In this document: in pieces, positions 50,129-60,241 of the stretch
How the letters are laid out: every line of letters starts with the position of its first letter
How positions within the stretch are numbered: the first letter of the stretch is position 1
Source of the DNA: Treponema sp.
Lineage (GTDB): Bacteria; Spirochaetota; Spirochaetia; Treponematales; Treponemataceae
NCBI GenBank assembly: GCA_017934745.1
Contig: JAGBIY010000011.1
Location: 79,178 to 143,177 of the forward strand
Length of the DNA: 64,000 bases
Direction of reading: 5' to 3'
The notes under the pieces: model-generated
The model's input: the letters and a program-made list of their open reading frames with translations, nothing else
The model's database searches: none
Told to the model about the DNA's origin: nothing
Program-made: the position numbers and the translations under genes

Positions 50129-50698
50129 ATGACGACACTCGACTTGATAAAAAAGTGCAGGACGTACAGGAGATTCGAGCAGAAGGCGATTTCCGACGAG
50201 GCAATCAACGAGATTCTGGAGGCTGCGCGGTACACGGCAAGCGGAAGAAACGCACAGCCGTTGGAATTCATCGTGGCGAAATCGAAGGAGGCGGTGGAGA
50301 AAATTTTTCCGCTCACGAAATGGGCGGGAGCCTTGCCGCCGGAGCTTGGAACGCCGAAAGAGGGCGAGAGGCCGGTGCTCTACATCGCGGTCATAATCAA
50401 CACGGAAATCAACAAGAACGCCGACACTGACGCGGGTCTCGCGCTCCAGTCGATGTCGCTCGCCGCGATGGACAAGGGAATCGGACGCTGCATCCTCGGA
50501 GCCATCGACAGGCCGAAACTCTCGGAAATGTTCGCGCTGCCGGAGACGAAGAAAATACACACGCTCGTTGCGTTCGGCTATCCATCGCACGAATCCACAA
50601 TCGAGGACTTCAACGGAGAGACCGCCTACCACCTGGACGACAAGAAAAACTACATCGTCCCAAAAAGAAAGCTTGAGGACATCGTGAGGACAATCTAA
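50129..50698 (+). CDS. Nitroreductase family protein
   Basis: The 189-residue FMN-dependent oxidoreductase reduces nitro- or quinone-type substrates, or drives other flavin reactions, with NAD(P)H. The family start is LIKKCRTYRRFEQKAISDEA (Arg pair binding FMN phosphate). AARYTASGRNAQPLEFIVAK near residue 36 is followed by DAGLALQSMSLAAMDKGIGR near 105 and LVAFGYPSHESTIEDFNG near 155. The length is normal. A strong TTGGAGG ribosome binding site precedes the ATG. A terminator and palindromic hairpins upstream could attenuate it. Confidence 0.9.
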   Translation: MTTLDLIKKCRTYRRFEQKAISDEAINEILEAARYTASGRNAQPLEFIVAKSKEAVEKIFPLTKWAGALPPELGTPKEGERPVLYIAVIINTEINKNADTDAGLALQSMSLAAMDKGIGRCILGAIDRPKLSEMFALPETKKIHTLVAFGYPSHESTIEDFNGETAYHLDDKKNYIVPKRKLEDIVRTI

Positions 50699-50728
50699 GC
50701 CTTCAACTCTAGACATCTTCAAAAACGA

Positions 50729-50775
50729 CAAAAGCCCCCGGACAAATCCAGCACGATTCATCCGGGGGCTTTTTC
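50729..50775 (+). terminator. Terminator of the nitroreductase gene
   Basis: AAAGCCCCCGG pairs with CCGGGGGCTTTTT, a strong GC-rich stem with a T-run. Confidence 0.85.
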
Positions 50776-50807
50776 ATCGGCAATCAAAGCTGACTGCCGA
50801 TTTTTAT

Positions 50808-50978
50808 TTGGGCGAAAGTCGAGTTTTCACAGAGCAATGGCAGAAACGAGCGGAAGCGGGGTTCCGTCCATCAAAACACTCAGCCACCGCGAAGCGGTAC
50901 TGCCGTTTTGATGGGCGGGTTCCCGCTGGGAGCGCGTTTCTGCAACTACGATATGCAGAAACTCGACATTCGACCTAT
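50808..50978 (+). repeat. Palindromic element, copy G (full length)
   Basis: Ends GGGCGAAAGTCGAG and CTCGACATTCGACCTA (right end as written). The variable stem is CATCAAAAC/GTTTTGATG as in copies A and I. It lies between the convergent nitroreductase and pyruvate formate-lyase genes. Confidence 0.9.
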
Positions 50979-51004
50979 TTTTCCCAAAAGTGGGAATCAA
51001 TCAA

Positions 51005-53380
51005 TTACAAAGCTGCGTGGCAAGTACGAGCGATGACGTCGTCCTGCTGCTCTTTTGTAAGGTTGATGAAGCGCACAGCGTATCCAGAAACGCGGACTGT
51101 GAAGTTGGCGTACTCCGGCTTCTCTGGGTGGGCCTGGCAGTCCTTGAGCTTCTCAACGCCGAAGACGTTGACGTTCAAGTGGTGGGCACCGGCGTGTCCA
51201 GACTCAGGTCCAACATCGAAGTATCCGTCGAGGACGTTCACCAAGTTGTCGATCTGCTCGCTCTTCTCGTGTCCGAGAGCTGACGGGTTGATTGTCTGAG
51301 TGTTTGAGATTCCGTCCAAAGCTTCCTCGTATGGAAGTTTCGCGACAGAGTTCAAAGACTTCACGAGACCCTTTGTCTCGGCACCGTATGACGGGTTGGC
51401 TCCCGGTGAGAATGGCTCGTGGGCCTTTCTTCCGTCAGGCATAGCGCCTGTAGCCTTTCCGTAGACGACGTTCGAAGTGATTGTGAGGATTGATGTAGAA
51501 GGCTCGGCATTGCGGTATGTCGGGTGCTTCCTGATCATTCCCATGAACGTGCGGAGGAGCCAGACTGCGATTTCATCGGCGCGGTCGTCGTCCTGTCCGT
51601 AGCGAGGGAAGTCTCCCTCGACAACGTAGTCGATGGCCTGGTTCTTGGCGACCTCAACGACCTTCACCTCTCCAGTCTTCTTGTCCTTCTGCTTGACTTC
51701 GACATCGCCGCGGATGACCTTGACCTTCGCGTACTTGATAGCAGAGAGAGAGTCGACGACGTGTGAGAATCCAGCGATACCGGTAGCGAACGTTCTCTTG
51801 ACATTTGTGTCCTCGAGAGCGAGCTCCTCGGCCTCGTAGTAGTATTTGTCGTGCATGTAGTGGATGGCGTTCAAAGAGTTGACGTAGATGTCAGCGAGCC
51901 ATTCGAGCATTGCGACGTACTTCTTCTCGACTTCCTTGTAGTTTGAAGCGTCGAGGACATCGGCAGTGATTGGCTGGTATGCAGGTCCGACCTGTTTTCC
52001 TTCCGCCAATCCGCCCTTCTCGTCGCGTCCACCGTTGATTGCGTAGAGCAAAGCCTTCGCGAGGTTGGCGCGGGCACCGAAGAACTGCATCTCTTTTCCA
52101 GTCTGTGTAGCGGAAACGCAGCAGCAGATTGAGTAGTCGTCACCCCAAACCGGGCGCATTACATCGTCGTTCTCGTACTGGATTGAAGAAGTGTCGATGG
52201 AAATCTTCGCGCAGTAGCGGCGGAAAGACTCAGGCAACCTCTTTGAGTAGAGGACTGTCATGTTCGGCTCTGGAGATGGTCCCATGTTCTCCAATGTGTG
52301 GAGGAAGCGGAAGTCGTTCTTCGTGACCATTGAGCGTCCGTCCTGTCCGAGACCGCCGACTTCGAGGGTCGCCCAAACCGGGTCTCCAGAGAAGAGGTTG
52401 TTGTAAGACTCGATGCGTGCGAAGCGGACCATGCGGGCCTTCATGACGAGGTGGTCGATGAGCTCCTGGGCCTGCGCCTCAGTGATTTTTCCAGCCTTCA
52501 AGTCGCGCTCGATGTAGATGTCGAGGAACGTAGAGACACGTCCGATAGACATGGCGGCACCGTTCTGAGTCTTGATGGCTCCGAGGTATCCGAAGTACAA
52601 CCACTGGACAGCCTCTTTCGCAGTCGTGGCAGGCTTGGAGATGTCGAATCCGTAGATTTTGGCCATCTCTTTGAGTCCCTTGAGAGCCTTGATCTGCTCA
52701 GCGACCTCTTCCTTGAGACGGATGACTTCCTCTGTCATTGTTCCGTCGCCGATGTTGGCCTTGTCGGCTTCCTTGGCTTTGATAAGAGCGTCGATACCGT
52801 AAAGAGCAACGCGGCGGTAGTCTCCGACGATGCGTCCGCGTCCGTATGTGTCAGGCAAACCTGTCAAGATGTGTGAGTTGCGGACAGCGCGGATTTCCGG
52901 AGTGTAGACATCGAAAACCGCGTCAGAGTGTGTCTTGTGGTAGACAGTGAAAATCTTGTGGAGTTCTGGATCAGGAGTGTATCCGTACTGCTCGCAAGAC
53001 TGCTCGGCCATCCTGATTCCACCGAACGGCATGAAAGCCCTCTTCAAAGGCTTGTCAGTCTGGAGACCGACGACCTGCTCCAAGTCCTTCAAAGCCGGGT
53101 CGATGTATCCGGCAGCGTGGGCTGTGAGGCCTGTGACAATTGAAGTGTCCATGTCGAGGACACCGATTCTCTCTTTTCCGTCTTTTCCGATTGACTTCTT
53201 GTTGTGCTCGGCCTTCTGCAACTCCTGCAACTTGTCGAAAAGTTTGTTGGTCGCGTCTGTCGGACCTGCGAGGAACTTCTCGTCTCCATCGTAAGGTGTG
53301 TAGTTGTTCTGGATAAAGTCGCGAACGTTGATTTCTTCTTTCCAAAGGCGTCCTTTGAATCCGTCCCAAGCTTCTGCCAT
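51005..53380 (-). CDS. pflB: Formate acetyltransferase (pyruvate formate-lyase)
   Basis: Converts pyruvate and CoA to acetyl-CoA and formate, the main anaerobic pyruvate step. The 791-residue glycyl-radical enzyme has the active-site cysteines in [20 protein letters not shown] (Cys420-Cys421, with an extra Cys419 where E. coli has Ala) and the glycyl radical in [16 protein letters not shown] (Gly766). It is about 30 residues longer than the E. coli enzyme; an insert with [20 protein letters not shown] lies near residue 565. It is activated by PflA (46688). A good GGAG ribosome binding site and biased codons suggest high expression. Rex control is plausible but no site was found. Confidence 0.96.
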   Translation of the reverse strand: MAEAWDGFKGRLWKEEINVRDFIQNNYTPYDGDEKFLAGPTDATNKLFDKLQELQKAEHNKKSIGKDGKERIGVLDMDTSIVTGLTAHAAGYIDPALKDLEQVVGLQTDKPLKRAFMPFGGIRMAEQSCEQYGYTPDPELHKIFTVYHKTHSDAVFDVYTPEIRAVRNSHILTGLPDTYGRGRIVGDYRRVALYGIDALIKAKEADKANIGDGTMTEEVIRLKEEVAEQIKALKGLKEMAKIYGFDISKPATTAKEAVQWLYFGYLGAIKTQNGAAMSIGRVSTFLDIYIERDLKAGKITEAQAQELIDHLVMKARMVRFARIESYNNLFSGDPVWATLEVGGLGQDGRSMVTKNDFRFLHTLENMGPSPEPNMTVLYSKRLPESFRRYCAKISIDTSSIQYENDDVMRPVWGDDYSICCCVSATQTGKEMQFFGARANLAKALLYAINGGRDEKGGLAEGKQVGPAYQPITADVLDASNYKEVEKKYVAMLEWLADIYVNSLNAIHYMHDKYYYEAEELALEDTNVKRTFATGIAGFSHVVDSLSAIKYAKVKVIRGDVEVKQKDKKTGEVKVVEVAKNQAIDYVVEGDFPRYGQDDDRADEIAVWLLRTFMGMIRKHPTYRNAEPSTSILTITSNVVYGKATGAMPDGRKAHEPFSPGANPSYGAETKGLVKSLNSVAKLPYEEALDGISNTQTINPSALGHEKSEQIDNLVNVLDGYFDVGPESGHAGAHHLNVNVFGVEKLKDCQAHPEKPEYANFTVRVSGYAVRFINLTKEQQDDVIARTCHAAL

Positions 53381-53791
53381 AAAAATACTCCTTCCTGCAT
53401 TTTTCGGAGCCTTGGCAAAGCATTGTCGACATCGATTCCGTCCGCATAAGACCGCGTGGACTCCATACTACGATGGAAACCCACGGGAAATTTGAAGATG
53501 GAAGAGGCTTGAGCCGAGAGAACGACCCAAAATCCTTTTGGATGCAGCAACATAGTTTCAACAAGGCTCGTATTTATGCAAGCAAATTAATTGATAACTA
53601 CGGGATGGCGTTCACCATCCCACTGTTTATTCTGTCTTTAGTATATTCAAAAATCAACTTGTGTTTCAATTTGATTTTTGAACACACCCGATTTTTTACA
53701 AACTGACTTCAGACTCTCCTGGAGTCAGTTTGTAATCATTACAAAAATGAATATAGTACAAACAGACTGTTTTGTCAAACGGACATTCAGC
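53381..53791. other. 411-bp region between pflB and the binding-protein gene
   Basis: It holds the pflB leader. GGGATGG/CCATCCC (53605-53624) is a small hairpin. ACAAACTGACT (53698-53708) pairs with AGTCAGTTTGT (53723-53733), an 11-bp stem. No gene is recognisable in either strand and no Rex operator was seen. Confidence 0.6.
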
Positions 53792-55363
53792 CTATTTCAG
53801 CAGATTGTTCTTCTGGGCGAACTCCAAGCACTTTTCGTTCCACTCGCGTCCGCCCTTATTGTCGAAATCGGAAAGCCAATCCTTCCAGTTGTCAGGAGTC
53901 AAATTGCGCTTTCCGCGCACGAAATCCACAAGGCTTGTCTCCACGAATTTCTTCAAATCCGCGCTGGAGGCAGGAAGCTGATCCGCACCTACTCCGTTCG
54001 TCCAAGTCATTCCCCGCATCTCTTCAAGAACTTTGTACGCGCTCATCTTCTTTCCGTTGTTCGTCGTCCACTCTGGATATCGGGCTTCAAGCTCCTCGTC
54101 AGAATTGTAGAGGACGAGGTTCCGAAGCTGCAGGTACGGCATCATCTCCGGCTTCGAGTAAGCCTTCAATGGATCGGGGAGGTTTTCAACGCTGATTTTT
54201 CCGGCAGCGTCGCGGGTGTAGTTTTCGCCCTCGATTCCGTAGCCGAGCAGATGGTAGCCCTCGTCGCTGCTCATCCATTCCAGAAGCTCGGCGATTTTCG
54301 CGAGTTTCGGCTCGGCCTTCTTGGAGACGGCGAGGAGACGGTGGCCTGTCTCGGTGAAGATTCCGACAGACTTCTTTCCGCCAGGACCCACGGGCGCGTC
54401 GATGACAATCCACTCACCTTCCGGGTACGCATCGTCGAACGGCTTGTAGTTTGCCTCAAGTGCGAAAGCCGCGTTCTGCTCGCGCATGATTCCGAAGCGG
54501 CCGCTCTTCCACGCGTTCCTGAAATCGTCTTTTCCGTAAGCGTCCCAGTTCGGGTCGATGACTTTCGCCTCGATTATTTTTCTGATGAATTCAAGCGCGT
54601 CGTAATATTCCGGTTTGTATATCGAAAGTCCTGCCCTGTCTTTTTCAAGGCAGAAAGTCCCCGGAACGCCGAAAGCTCCGAAGAACGGCTGGAATTTTCG
54701 CCCCAATCCGTCCTCCTCCTTGCGAACCTCAAGGAACGCGCCGAAACCGAATGTGTCATCCTTTCCGTTTCCGTCAGGGTCCCTGAACGTGAAGTCCCTC
54801 ATCACATCGAAGAATTCATCGATTGTCACAGGAACTTTCAGAGAAAGTTTGTCGAGCCAATCCTTCCTGATGAGGAGACCTTCGTTCTGGGCTACAGAAC
54901 TTTGCTGAGCAAGCGCGTATGAATGCCCCTTCGTGTTGTAGACGTTTCTCGAATATTCGTCGTACATCTTGGCGGTCCTGTTCGGCATCATGTCGAACAT
55001 GGACTCCACAGGCGCGACATCTTCGCTCTGTATCATCTTAGAAAGTGCCTCGCCCGTGGTGGAAAAGAGGTCGGGAAGTTTTCCGGACGAAGCCGCGTCG
55101 AGGATGAGCTTCGTCTGGTCGGCGGATTTCGCCGGAAGTGGAGTCAACTTCAGATTTATGCCAAGCTCTTTCTTGACCTTGTTGAAGACGACCCAATCGG
55201 AGGGTGGCGGACCGGCTTCAGAAAAGCTTGGGTTGTACCACACCTCGACCGTCGTCAATTCCGAATCAGAGTCATCGCACGAAACGAGCGATGCGCTGAT
55301 GCAAAAAACTGCAAGAAATGCGACAAATTGCAACATTTTCAAAATATTCAACGTTTTTCTCAT
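53792..55363 (-). CDS. Extracellular solute-binding lipoprotein, paralog 1
   Basis: The 523-residue family 1 (sugar/oligosaccharide type) binding protein is anchored as a lipoprotein (lipobox SASLVSC, Cys about 28). Shared segments with the next gene include TVEVWYNPSFSEAG, GLLIRKDWLDKLSLKVPVTI, TFRDPDGNGKDDTFGFGAF and SGRFGIMREQNAAFALEANY. A calcium-binding-like DPDGNGKDD loop is present. It resembles the LipO/YtcQ-type proteins that feed complex-sugar ABC transporters, but no permease or ATPase gene is adjacent, so it must use a transporter encoded elsewhere. It is preceded by paralog 2 with a 116-bp gap. Confidence 0.88.
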   Translation of the reverse strand: MRKTLNILKMLQFVAFLAVFCISASLVSCDDSDSELTTVEVWYNPSFSEAGPPPSDWVVFNKVKKELGINLKLTPLPAKSADQTKLILDAASSGKLPDLFSTTGEALSKMIQSEDVAPVESMFDMMPNRTAKMYDEYSRNVYNTKGHSYALAQQSSVAQNEGLLIRKDWLDKLSLKVPVTIDEFFDVMRDFTFRDPDGNGKDDTFGFGAFLEVRKEEDGLGRKFQPFFGAFGVPGTFCLEKDRAGLSIYKPEYYDALEFIRKIIEAKVIDPNWDAYGKDDFRNAWKSGRFGIMREQNAAFALEANYKPFDDAYPEGEWIVIDAPVGPGGKKSVGIFTETGHRLLAVSKKAEPKLAKIAELLEWMSSDEGYHLLGYGIEGENYTRDAAGKISVENLPDPLKAYSKPEMMPYLQLRNLVLYNSDEELEARYPEWTTNNGKKMSAYKVLEEMRGMTWTNGVGADQLPASSADLKKFVETSLVDFVRGKRNLTPDNWKDWLSDFDNKGGREWNEKCLEFAQKNNLLK

Positions 55364-55479
55364 AATGAGGAAAACATGGCATATTTTTACATTGTTTTCA
55401 ATTGAATTTGCAGTTTTTCAGCCATTGTTGATAAAAAACGGCAGATGCGCTCCGGAAAATCAAATTTTCCGCCACAGGT

Positions 55480-57030
55480 CTACTCCACGAACGAATTCGA
55501 CTCTTCGACCTGGGTTACGCAAGCCTTCTCCCACTCCAAGCCGCCGAGCCTGTCGAACTCTGAAAGCCAAGAATTCCAGTTGTCGCGTGTGAGGTTGCGT
55601 TTTCCGACAGCGAATTCCATGAGGCTGGACTCGTAGAATTTCTTCAAATCGGCTGGAATCGAAGGAACTCCGACAGACTTCGCCCACGGCTTCTTCTGCA
55701 TAGCACGGAGAAGGGTGAGCGCGCTCATCTGCCTGCCCATCTTTGTGTACCATGTCGGATAGCGGGCGGCAAGCTCGGCATCGCTTCCGTAGAAAACGAG
55801 ATTGCGGAGCTGGAGCATCGGAGCCATTTCCTTTTTTGTGTAGGCAAAATCAGGATTGAGGAGATTCTTCGTCGAAATGTTTCCGTCGCCGTCTATCGTG
55901 TAGTTCACATCCTTGAGACCATAGGCGATGACGTTGTATCCGTCAGTGCTCATCCATTCAAGCAATCGCGCGATGTGCTCCATCTTGCCAAGCTCGGAAG
56001 CGCGTCTGGACACGGCGAACGTCCTGTACGACTGGGTGTAGCAGCCGACCGCGGATTTTCCGTCGGGTCCCACGGGCGGATCGATGAGCATCCACTCTCC
56101 GTTCGGGAAATTTTCGTCGAAAGGCTTGTAGTTCGATTCTAGAGCCAGCGCGGCGTTCTGCTCGCGCATGATTCCGAAACGACCGCTCTTCCACGCTTCC
56201 CTAAAGTCGTCCTTCTTGTACGCCTCCCAGTTCGGATCGATGAGTTTGTCGGCGACGATTTTCCTGACAAGCGTCATGGCGTCGTAGAACCCAGGTTTGT
56301 GCACGTTCAAGCCGATGTCGCTCTTCGACGCGTTGAAAGTGCCTGCCACACCGTAAGCTCCGAAGAAAGGAGAGAATCTGCGTCCAAGCCCGCCTTCATG
56401 GTTGTTGATTTCGATGAACGCGCCCAATCCGTAAGTGTCGTTCTTTCCATTTCCGTCAGGATCGTTGTAGGTGAAAGCGTGCATGACTGAAAGATACTCG
56501 TCCACAGTCTTCGGCGGCTGGAGTCCAAGCTTGTCCAGCCAGTCCTTCCTGATGAGGACACCCTCATTCCTGTCTATGGAACCGAGCTGACAAAGGCCGT
56601 ATGTCAATCCGTCGAACTGTCCGGCCTTGCGCGCGCTCTCGTCGTATATCGTCGAAGAGCGGCGTGGCATCAACTCGAACATGCGGTCTACACGGGCGAC
56701 CTTGTCCTCTTTCACGAGTTTCACGAGAGTCTCCCTGTTGCACATGAAGAAGTCCGGGAGGGCGTTCGCCTTGGAAGCCTGAGTGATGACCTCCGCCTGC
56801 TCGTCAGTCTTAGACGGAAGCGGCTTTGTCTTGAGCCTTATTCCGAGCTGGTCCTCTATTATTTTGTACCCGGGCCAATCGTCCGGCAAAGGAGCGTCCG
56901 CGCTGGTGTATGGGCTGTACCAAATTTCAAGATCGACAAGTCCGTCGTTTTTGTCAGCGGAGCAAGAGAAGAGCAGCGAAAGCGACGCGCACAAGAATGC
57001 CGCACCCGCTTTTTTCATAATTTTCTTCAT
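55480..57030 (-). CDS. Extracellular solute-binding lipoprotein, paralog 2
   Basis: 516 residues from the ATG at 57030 (MKKIMKKAGAAFLCASLSLL), lipobox LLFSC (Cys about 24). Collinear with paralog 1: DLEIWYSPYTSADAPLP, EGVLIRKDWLDKLGLQPPKT, TYNDPDGNGKNDTYGLGAF, SGRFGIMREQNAALALESNY. It arose by tandem duplication and both copies look intact. The two probably differ in ligand. Further upstream frames are not family-like, so this start is preferred. Confidence 0.88.
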   Translation of the reverse strand: MKKIMKKAGAAFLCASLSLLFSCSADKNDGLVDLEIWYSPYTSADAPLPDDWPGYKIIEDQLGIRLKTKPLPSKTDEQAEVITQASKANALPDFFMCNRETLVKLVKEDKVARVDRMFELMPRRSSTIYDESARKAGQFDGLTYGLCQLGSIDRNEGVLIRKDWLDKLGLQPPKTVDEYLSVMHAFTYNDPDGNGKNDTYGLGAFIEINNHEGGLGRRFSPFFGAYGVAGTFNASKSDIGLNVHKPGFYDAMTLVRKIVADKLIDPNWEAYKKDDFREAWKSGRFGIMREQNAALALESNYKPFDENFPNGEWMLIDPPVGPDGKSAVGCYTQSYRTFAVSRRASELGKMEHIARLLEWMSTDGYNVIAYGLKDVNYTIDGDGNISTKNLLNPDFAYTKKEMAPMLQLRNLVFYGSDAELAARYPTWYTKMGRQMSALTLLRAMQKKPWAKSVGVPSIPADLKKFYESSLMEFAVGKRNLTRDNWNSWLSEFDRLGGLEWEKACVTQVEESNSFVE

Positions 57031-57104
57031 GGAAAATCTCCTAGATGTGTGTCTGATAAACTCGAACCGAAAAACAAATCTATTGTAGAACAGTTTGAAA
57101 AAAA

Positions 57105-57872
57105 TCAAAACTGGACTTTGACGGCCAAATCGAAAATCATTCCGTCAAAGAAATCCCCGGAGATTGCGGAGCCGACTGAGAAATAAGTCCTGAATTCCCC
57201 GCCAATCATGCATGTTCCAAGAAAAGAGGGAATTGAACGGAGGTAAGAGAACGATATCTCAGGATAAAGGAAGTTCGCCTTCGAATAGAACCACGAATTT
57301 ATAGAAGAAACGTCGTCTCCGGCAGTGGAGTAGGATGTTCCGTCATACTCGCCTCCCTGATCATCGGAATCGACACCGGAAGCGAGAAGGCCCACGCGGA
57401 CGAGAACGCCCAATCCGCCAGACAGCGAGAACTGGTTCAGACCACGCACCCATACGTGCCCGCACGTCATGTCGAGCATCAAAGAAAGGGCTACGGCAGT
57501 CCTGTTCTCTATCTCCGCCGGCTGCGCGCTCTCTCCGTCCCACAAGTAATAGTTCGTGAAGAAACTGCCCCGGACTTCCCCGAAAACGTTTCTGTCCTGG
57601 AAAAAGTCGTACCCGAATCCAAGCGAGAACATGACAGGGCTTGGGGCGGAATCCGTGCCGTCGTCGGTGTTGACCATGAGCATCGGGCCTGCGGTGACGA
57701 AGAACGCGCTCTCACGAAGGACGAACGAATCCAGCTGCGGCCCGCCGACCGGGGAAGAAACGTCTTCCTCCGCATGGAGCGAATGAAATGAGAAAAGAAG
57801 AATCGAAATCAACAGCAAAAATCTTCTCGCCACAGCCAAAGTCCGAACAAAACTCACAATGCGCATCAGCAT
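57105..57872 (-). CDS. Putative outer membrane beta-barrel protein
   Basis: The 255-residue protein has a signal sequence (RRFLLLISILLFSFHSLHA). The mature part has amphipathic beta strands (FFVTAGPMLMVNTDD, VMFSLGFGYDFFQDRNVFGE, LSGGLGVLVRVGLLASG) and a C-terminal phenylalanine (DLAVKVQF), typical of outer-membrane barrels. The number of strands (about eight to ten) suggests a small barrel. It lies between the lipoprotein gene at 57899 and the binding-protein pair, all on the minus strand. The function is unknown. Confidence 0.65.
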   Translation of the reverse strand: MLMRIVSFVRTLAVARRFLLLISILLFSFHSLHAEEDVSSPVGGPQLDSFVLRESAFFVTAGPMLMVNTDDGTDSAPSPVMFSLGFGYDFFQDRNVFGEVRGSFFTNYYLWDGESAQPAEIENRTAVALSLMLDMTCGHVWVRGLNQFSLSGGLGVLVRVGLLASGVDSDDQGGEYDGTSYSTAGDDVSSINSWFYSKANFLYPEISFSYLRSIPSFLGTCMIGGEFRTYFSVGSAISGDFFDGMIFDLAVKVQF

Positions 57873-57898
57873 CCATTTTATTTATATTGAATATTTAT

Positions 57899-59143
57899 CT
57901 AATAGAAGAGTTTCGCCATGTCGACGGTGAGGAATCCGCTTCTCTTTATCTTGAAGAATTCCTTGTCGTCGCACTCTTCCCAGCCGACGACGAGATAGTC
58001 GCCCGAAACGCAGAAATTCGTGTAAAGGAAATTCTTCGGAAGCTTCGGAAGCCTGAACGCGACCGTTTTGCCTTCGTTCACAAGCCCCCTGCCCTCTATC
58101 GCGCCCGCGAAATAGGTCGTTCCGTCCTCGAAGACGGCGCAGTTCCATGTTTCGCCCGTGATGGCTGTTCCATCCGAGGAGCCGCCGTCTCCAAGCCGGA
58201 AGAAGAATTTCGGGGAACCGCCGCCCGCGTTCCTGTGGACGACGGAGAACGAGAACGAATCGGGGAGCGGCGACAAAAGCTCGCGAAGCCCCTCAGGAGC
58301 AGTGTCGAAAGAATACGGTCTGTACGACGCGCTGTACGAGTCGGACGTGACGGTCTCGACGGACAATTTTCCTTCGGAAGCGGCGGCGGAGAGTGCCGAG
58401 TAGCTCAAATTCGCCCTCCATTTTTTGTATTCCACATTCGAATTTCCGAAATCCTCGTCGAACGGCGTCGTCTCTATGCGCCTGATTAGGGAAATCCAAT
58501 CGACACCATTGAAGTAGGAGCCGGAAATCTCCTTTCCGCGCTCTATCATCAAATCCGCGTATGTGACGCACGGAAGAAGGAGCCTGCTCTTCGTGTCTAT
58601 CCTCATGAGGTACGGCCTCGCCAAGAATTCGCTGTCCTGCGCCTCCGAAAATTCGTCAAGGCTTTTGTTGAAGCGAATGTTCTTGGAGAGCGTAAAGTAA
58701 GGGACACCCTCGCTGAATATCAGATTCGATATCGTCGACTTGGAAAGGTACATCTTGTCCTCTATGAGCGTAGGCGTGTCTTTCTTCTCGAACACGAGCG
58801 CGCCAAGCCTGTTCACGAGGAAATATCCGTTGCCGTCAAGCCCGGTGTCGGAATCGGCGATGCGCATACACTCGGTCCACGGAGAGTCCGACTGGTACGG
58901 AGCCTTCTGCGGAAGCTCCACAGGAACGAACGAATCGTTCTTGAACGCATACCAATAGTGGTCGTTCGACTTGTCCGGGAGCTGTCTGACGGAAACAGAG
59001 GAGGCAGAGTCCGAAGATGAACCGCCTTTTCCGTCATTCTTGCATCCGATAGATACAAAAGAAAAAGAGGATATAATCGATATTGCCGATATTGTGGTGA
59101 ATACGGATTTCAACACGCTCGAATTTTTGCTGATGACTTTCAT
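57899..59143 (-). CDS. Hypothetical lipoprotein
   Basis: 414 residues. The signal peptide ends SSFSFVSIGC (Cys about 34) and a Ser/Gly/Asp-rich tether follows (KNDGKGGSSSDSASSVS). The mature part alternates short strands with charged turns (YWYAFKNDSFVPVELPQK, GYFLVNRLGALVFEKKD, YFAGAIEGRGLVNEGKTVAF, FCVSGDYLVVGWEECDD), a rhythm suggesting a beta-propeller-like surface protein. No catalytic motif is recognised. It may be co-transcribed with the barrel gene downstream (26 bp). Confidence 0.6.
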   Translation of the reverse strand: MKVISKNSSVLKSVFTTISAISIISSFSFVSIGCKNDGKGGSSSDSASSVSVRQLPDKSNDHYWYAFKNDSFVPVELPQKAPYQSDSPWTECMRIADSDTGLDGNGYFLVNRLGALVFEKKDTPTLIEDKMYLSKSTISNLIFSEGVPYFTLSKNIRFNKSLDEFSEAQDSEFLARPYLMRIDTKSRLLLPCVTYADLMIERGKEISGSYFNGVDWISLIRRIETTPFDEDFGNSNVEYKKWRANLSYSALSAAASEGKLSVETVTSDSYSASYRPYSFDTAPEGLRELLSPLPDSFSFSVVHRNAGGGSPKFFFRLGDGGSSDGTAITGETWNCAVFEDGTTYFAGAIEGRGLVNEGKTVAFRLPKLPKNFLYTNFCVSGDYLVVGWEECDDKEFFKIKRSGFLTVDMAKLFY

Positions 59144-59236
59144 TCCTAAAATTTCGGTAAATTTTCATTCTATTTGAGTAGATAATTCAGTTATAACATA
59201 CTCAACGAATTCACTTTTTTTAAGGAGACAAACAAA

Positions 59237-60022
59237 ATGAAGAAATTGATGGCCGTCTTTTCAGCGGCACTCGCTTGCGTTTCATGCTTCGCTTCGACGG
59301 ACGAGGCAAAAATCGACTCGGTTCTTTCAAAAATGTCGCCAAGAGCGCGGCAGGAAATAAGCATAACGAACAAGGCAGAATTCATCTCCGACTTGAACAA
59401 GGTTCTGGCCTTCGAGAAAAAGACAACGGCAGAAAGCGGGGATTTGGGGCTTCTCTACCTTCTGGACAAGAAAAACGGGCACCTCTCTTCAAGCTACGTT
59501 CCGAAAAACCTCGTCGCGGTGGAGAACAGGAAGCTCTACAAAGTCAACAAGGCCGGAATGCAGATTCGAAAGGACGTGAAGGAGAAGCTTGAGGAGATGG
59601 TGAGGGCGTACGACAAAGACACGGGGGCGGCCTTGTTCGTGGTCAGTTCCGCGTACCGCTCGTACTCGTACCAGAACGGGCTATTCAACCGCTATGTAGA
59701 ACAGGACGGACTTGAGGAGGCGGAGCGTTACAGCGCGCGCCCGGGAACGAGCCAGCACCAGCTCGGAACTGCGATGGACTTCGGCTCGATAACGAACGAG
59801 TTCGCAGAGACCAAGCAGGGCAAGTGGATGTACGAGCACGCGTGGGAGCACGGCTTCAGCCTGAGCTTTCCGAAGGGCTACGAACCGGACACGGGCTTCA
59901 TGTGGGAGAGCTGGCACTTCAGGTACATCGGCGTGGAGGCGTGCAAACTGCAGAAGAAGTACTTCAACGACGTGCAGCAGTTCATGCTCGAATTCATAGA
60001 CCTTTGGAAAAATGAGAGTTGA
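59237..60022 (+). CDS. VanY-type D-alanyl-D-alanine carboxypeptidase
   Basis: The 261-residue secreted zinc peptidase trims peptidoglycan stem peptides. The signal peptide is MKKLMAVFSAALACVSCFA; a Cys in the C region might also make it a lipoprotein. The peptidase M15B signature is complete: AYRSYSYQNGLFNRYV near residue 137, PGTSQHQLGTAMDFG near 169 (zinc His and Asp), and MWESWHFRYIGVEA near 230 (catalytic Glu and zinc His). A well-placed ribosome binding site (AAGGAG) precedes the ATG. Palindromic element H lies between this gene and the next. Confidence 0.92.
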   Translation: MKKLMAVFSAALACVSCFASTDEAKIDSVLSKMSPRARQEISITNKAEFISDLNKVLAFEKKTTAESGDLGLLYLLDKKNGHLSSSYVPKNLVAVENRKLYKVNKAGMQIRKDVKEKLEEMVRAYDKDTGAALFVVSSAYRSYSYQNGLFNRYVEQDGLEEAERYSARPGTSQHQLGTAMDFGSITNEFAETKQGKWMYEHAWEHGFSLSFPKGYEPDTGFMWESWHFRYIGVEACKLQKKYFNDVQQFMLEFIDLWKNES

Positions 60023-60077
60023 TAATAGAGAGTTGGGAATTTTAAATTGAGAGTTGAAAAATTGAATAGCAGAAGAA

Positions 60078-60241
60078 TTGGTCGAAAGTCAAGTTTTCAC
60101 AGAGCAATGGCTGAAGCTAGCGGAAGCGGGGTTCCACAGTCGAATACACTCAGCCACCGCAAAGCGGTACTGCCGTATTCGACTGTGGGTTCCCGCTGGG
60201 AGCTAGACTCAGCAACTACGATATGCTCAAACTCGACATTC
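60078..60241 (+). repeat. Palindromic element, copy H (right end abuts the next gene)
   Basis: Third stem type: CACAGTCGAATAC/GTATTCGACTGTG. The central hairpin ACCGCAAAGCGGT has a changed loop (AAA for GAA). Outer arms read GGCTGAAGCTAG and CTAGACTCAGC. The right terminal repeat stops at CTCGACATTCG, and the GTG start of the LPP20-like gene follows at once. Confidence 0.88.

Noticed and set aside
51005-53380. Plus-strand frames opposite pyruvate formate-lyase
   Set aside because: Shadow frames caused by biased codon use; no protein-family pattern.
53381-53791. Rex operator before pyruvate formate-lyase
   Set aside because: No TTGTGAA/TTCACAA or TTGTTAA/TTAACAA pair was found. A near match (TGTGTTT/GAACACA) is imperfect and too widely spaced.
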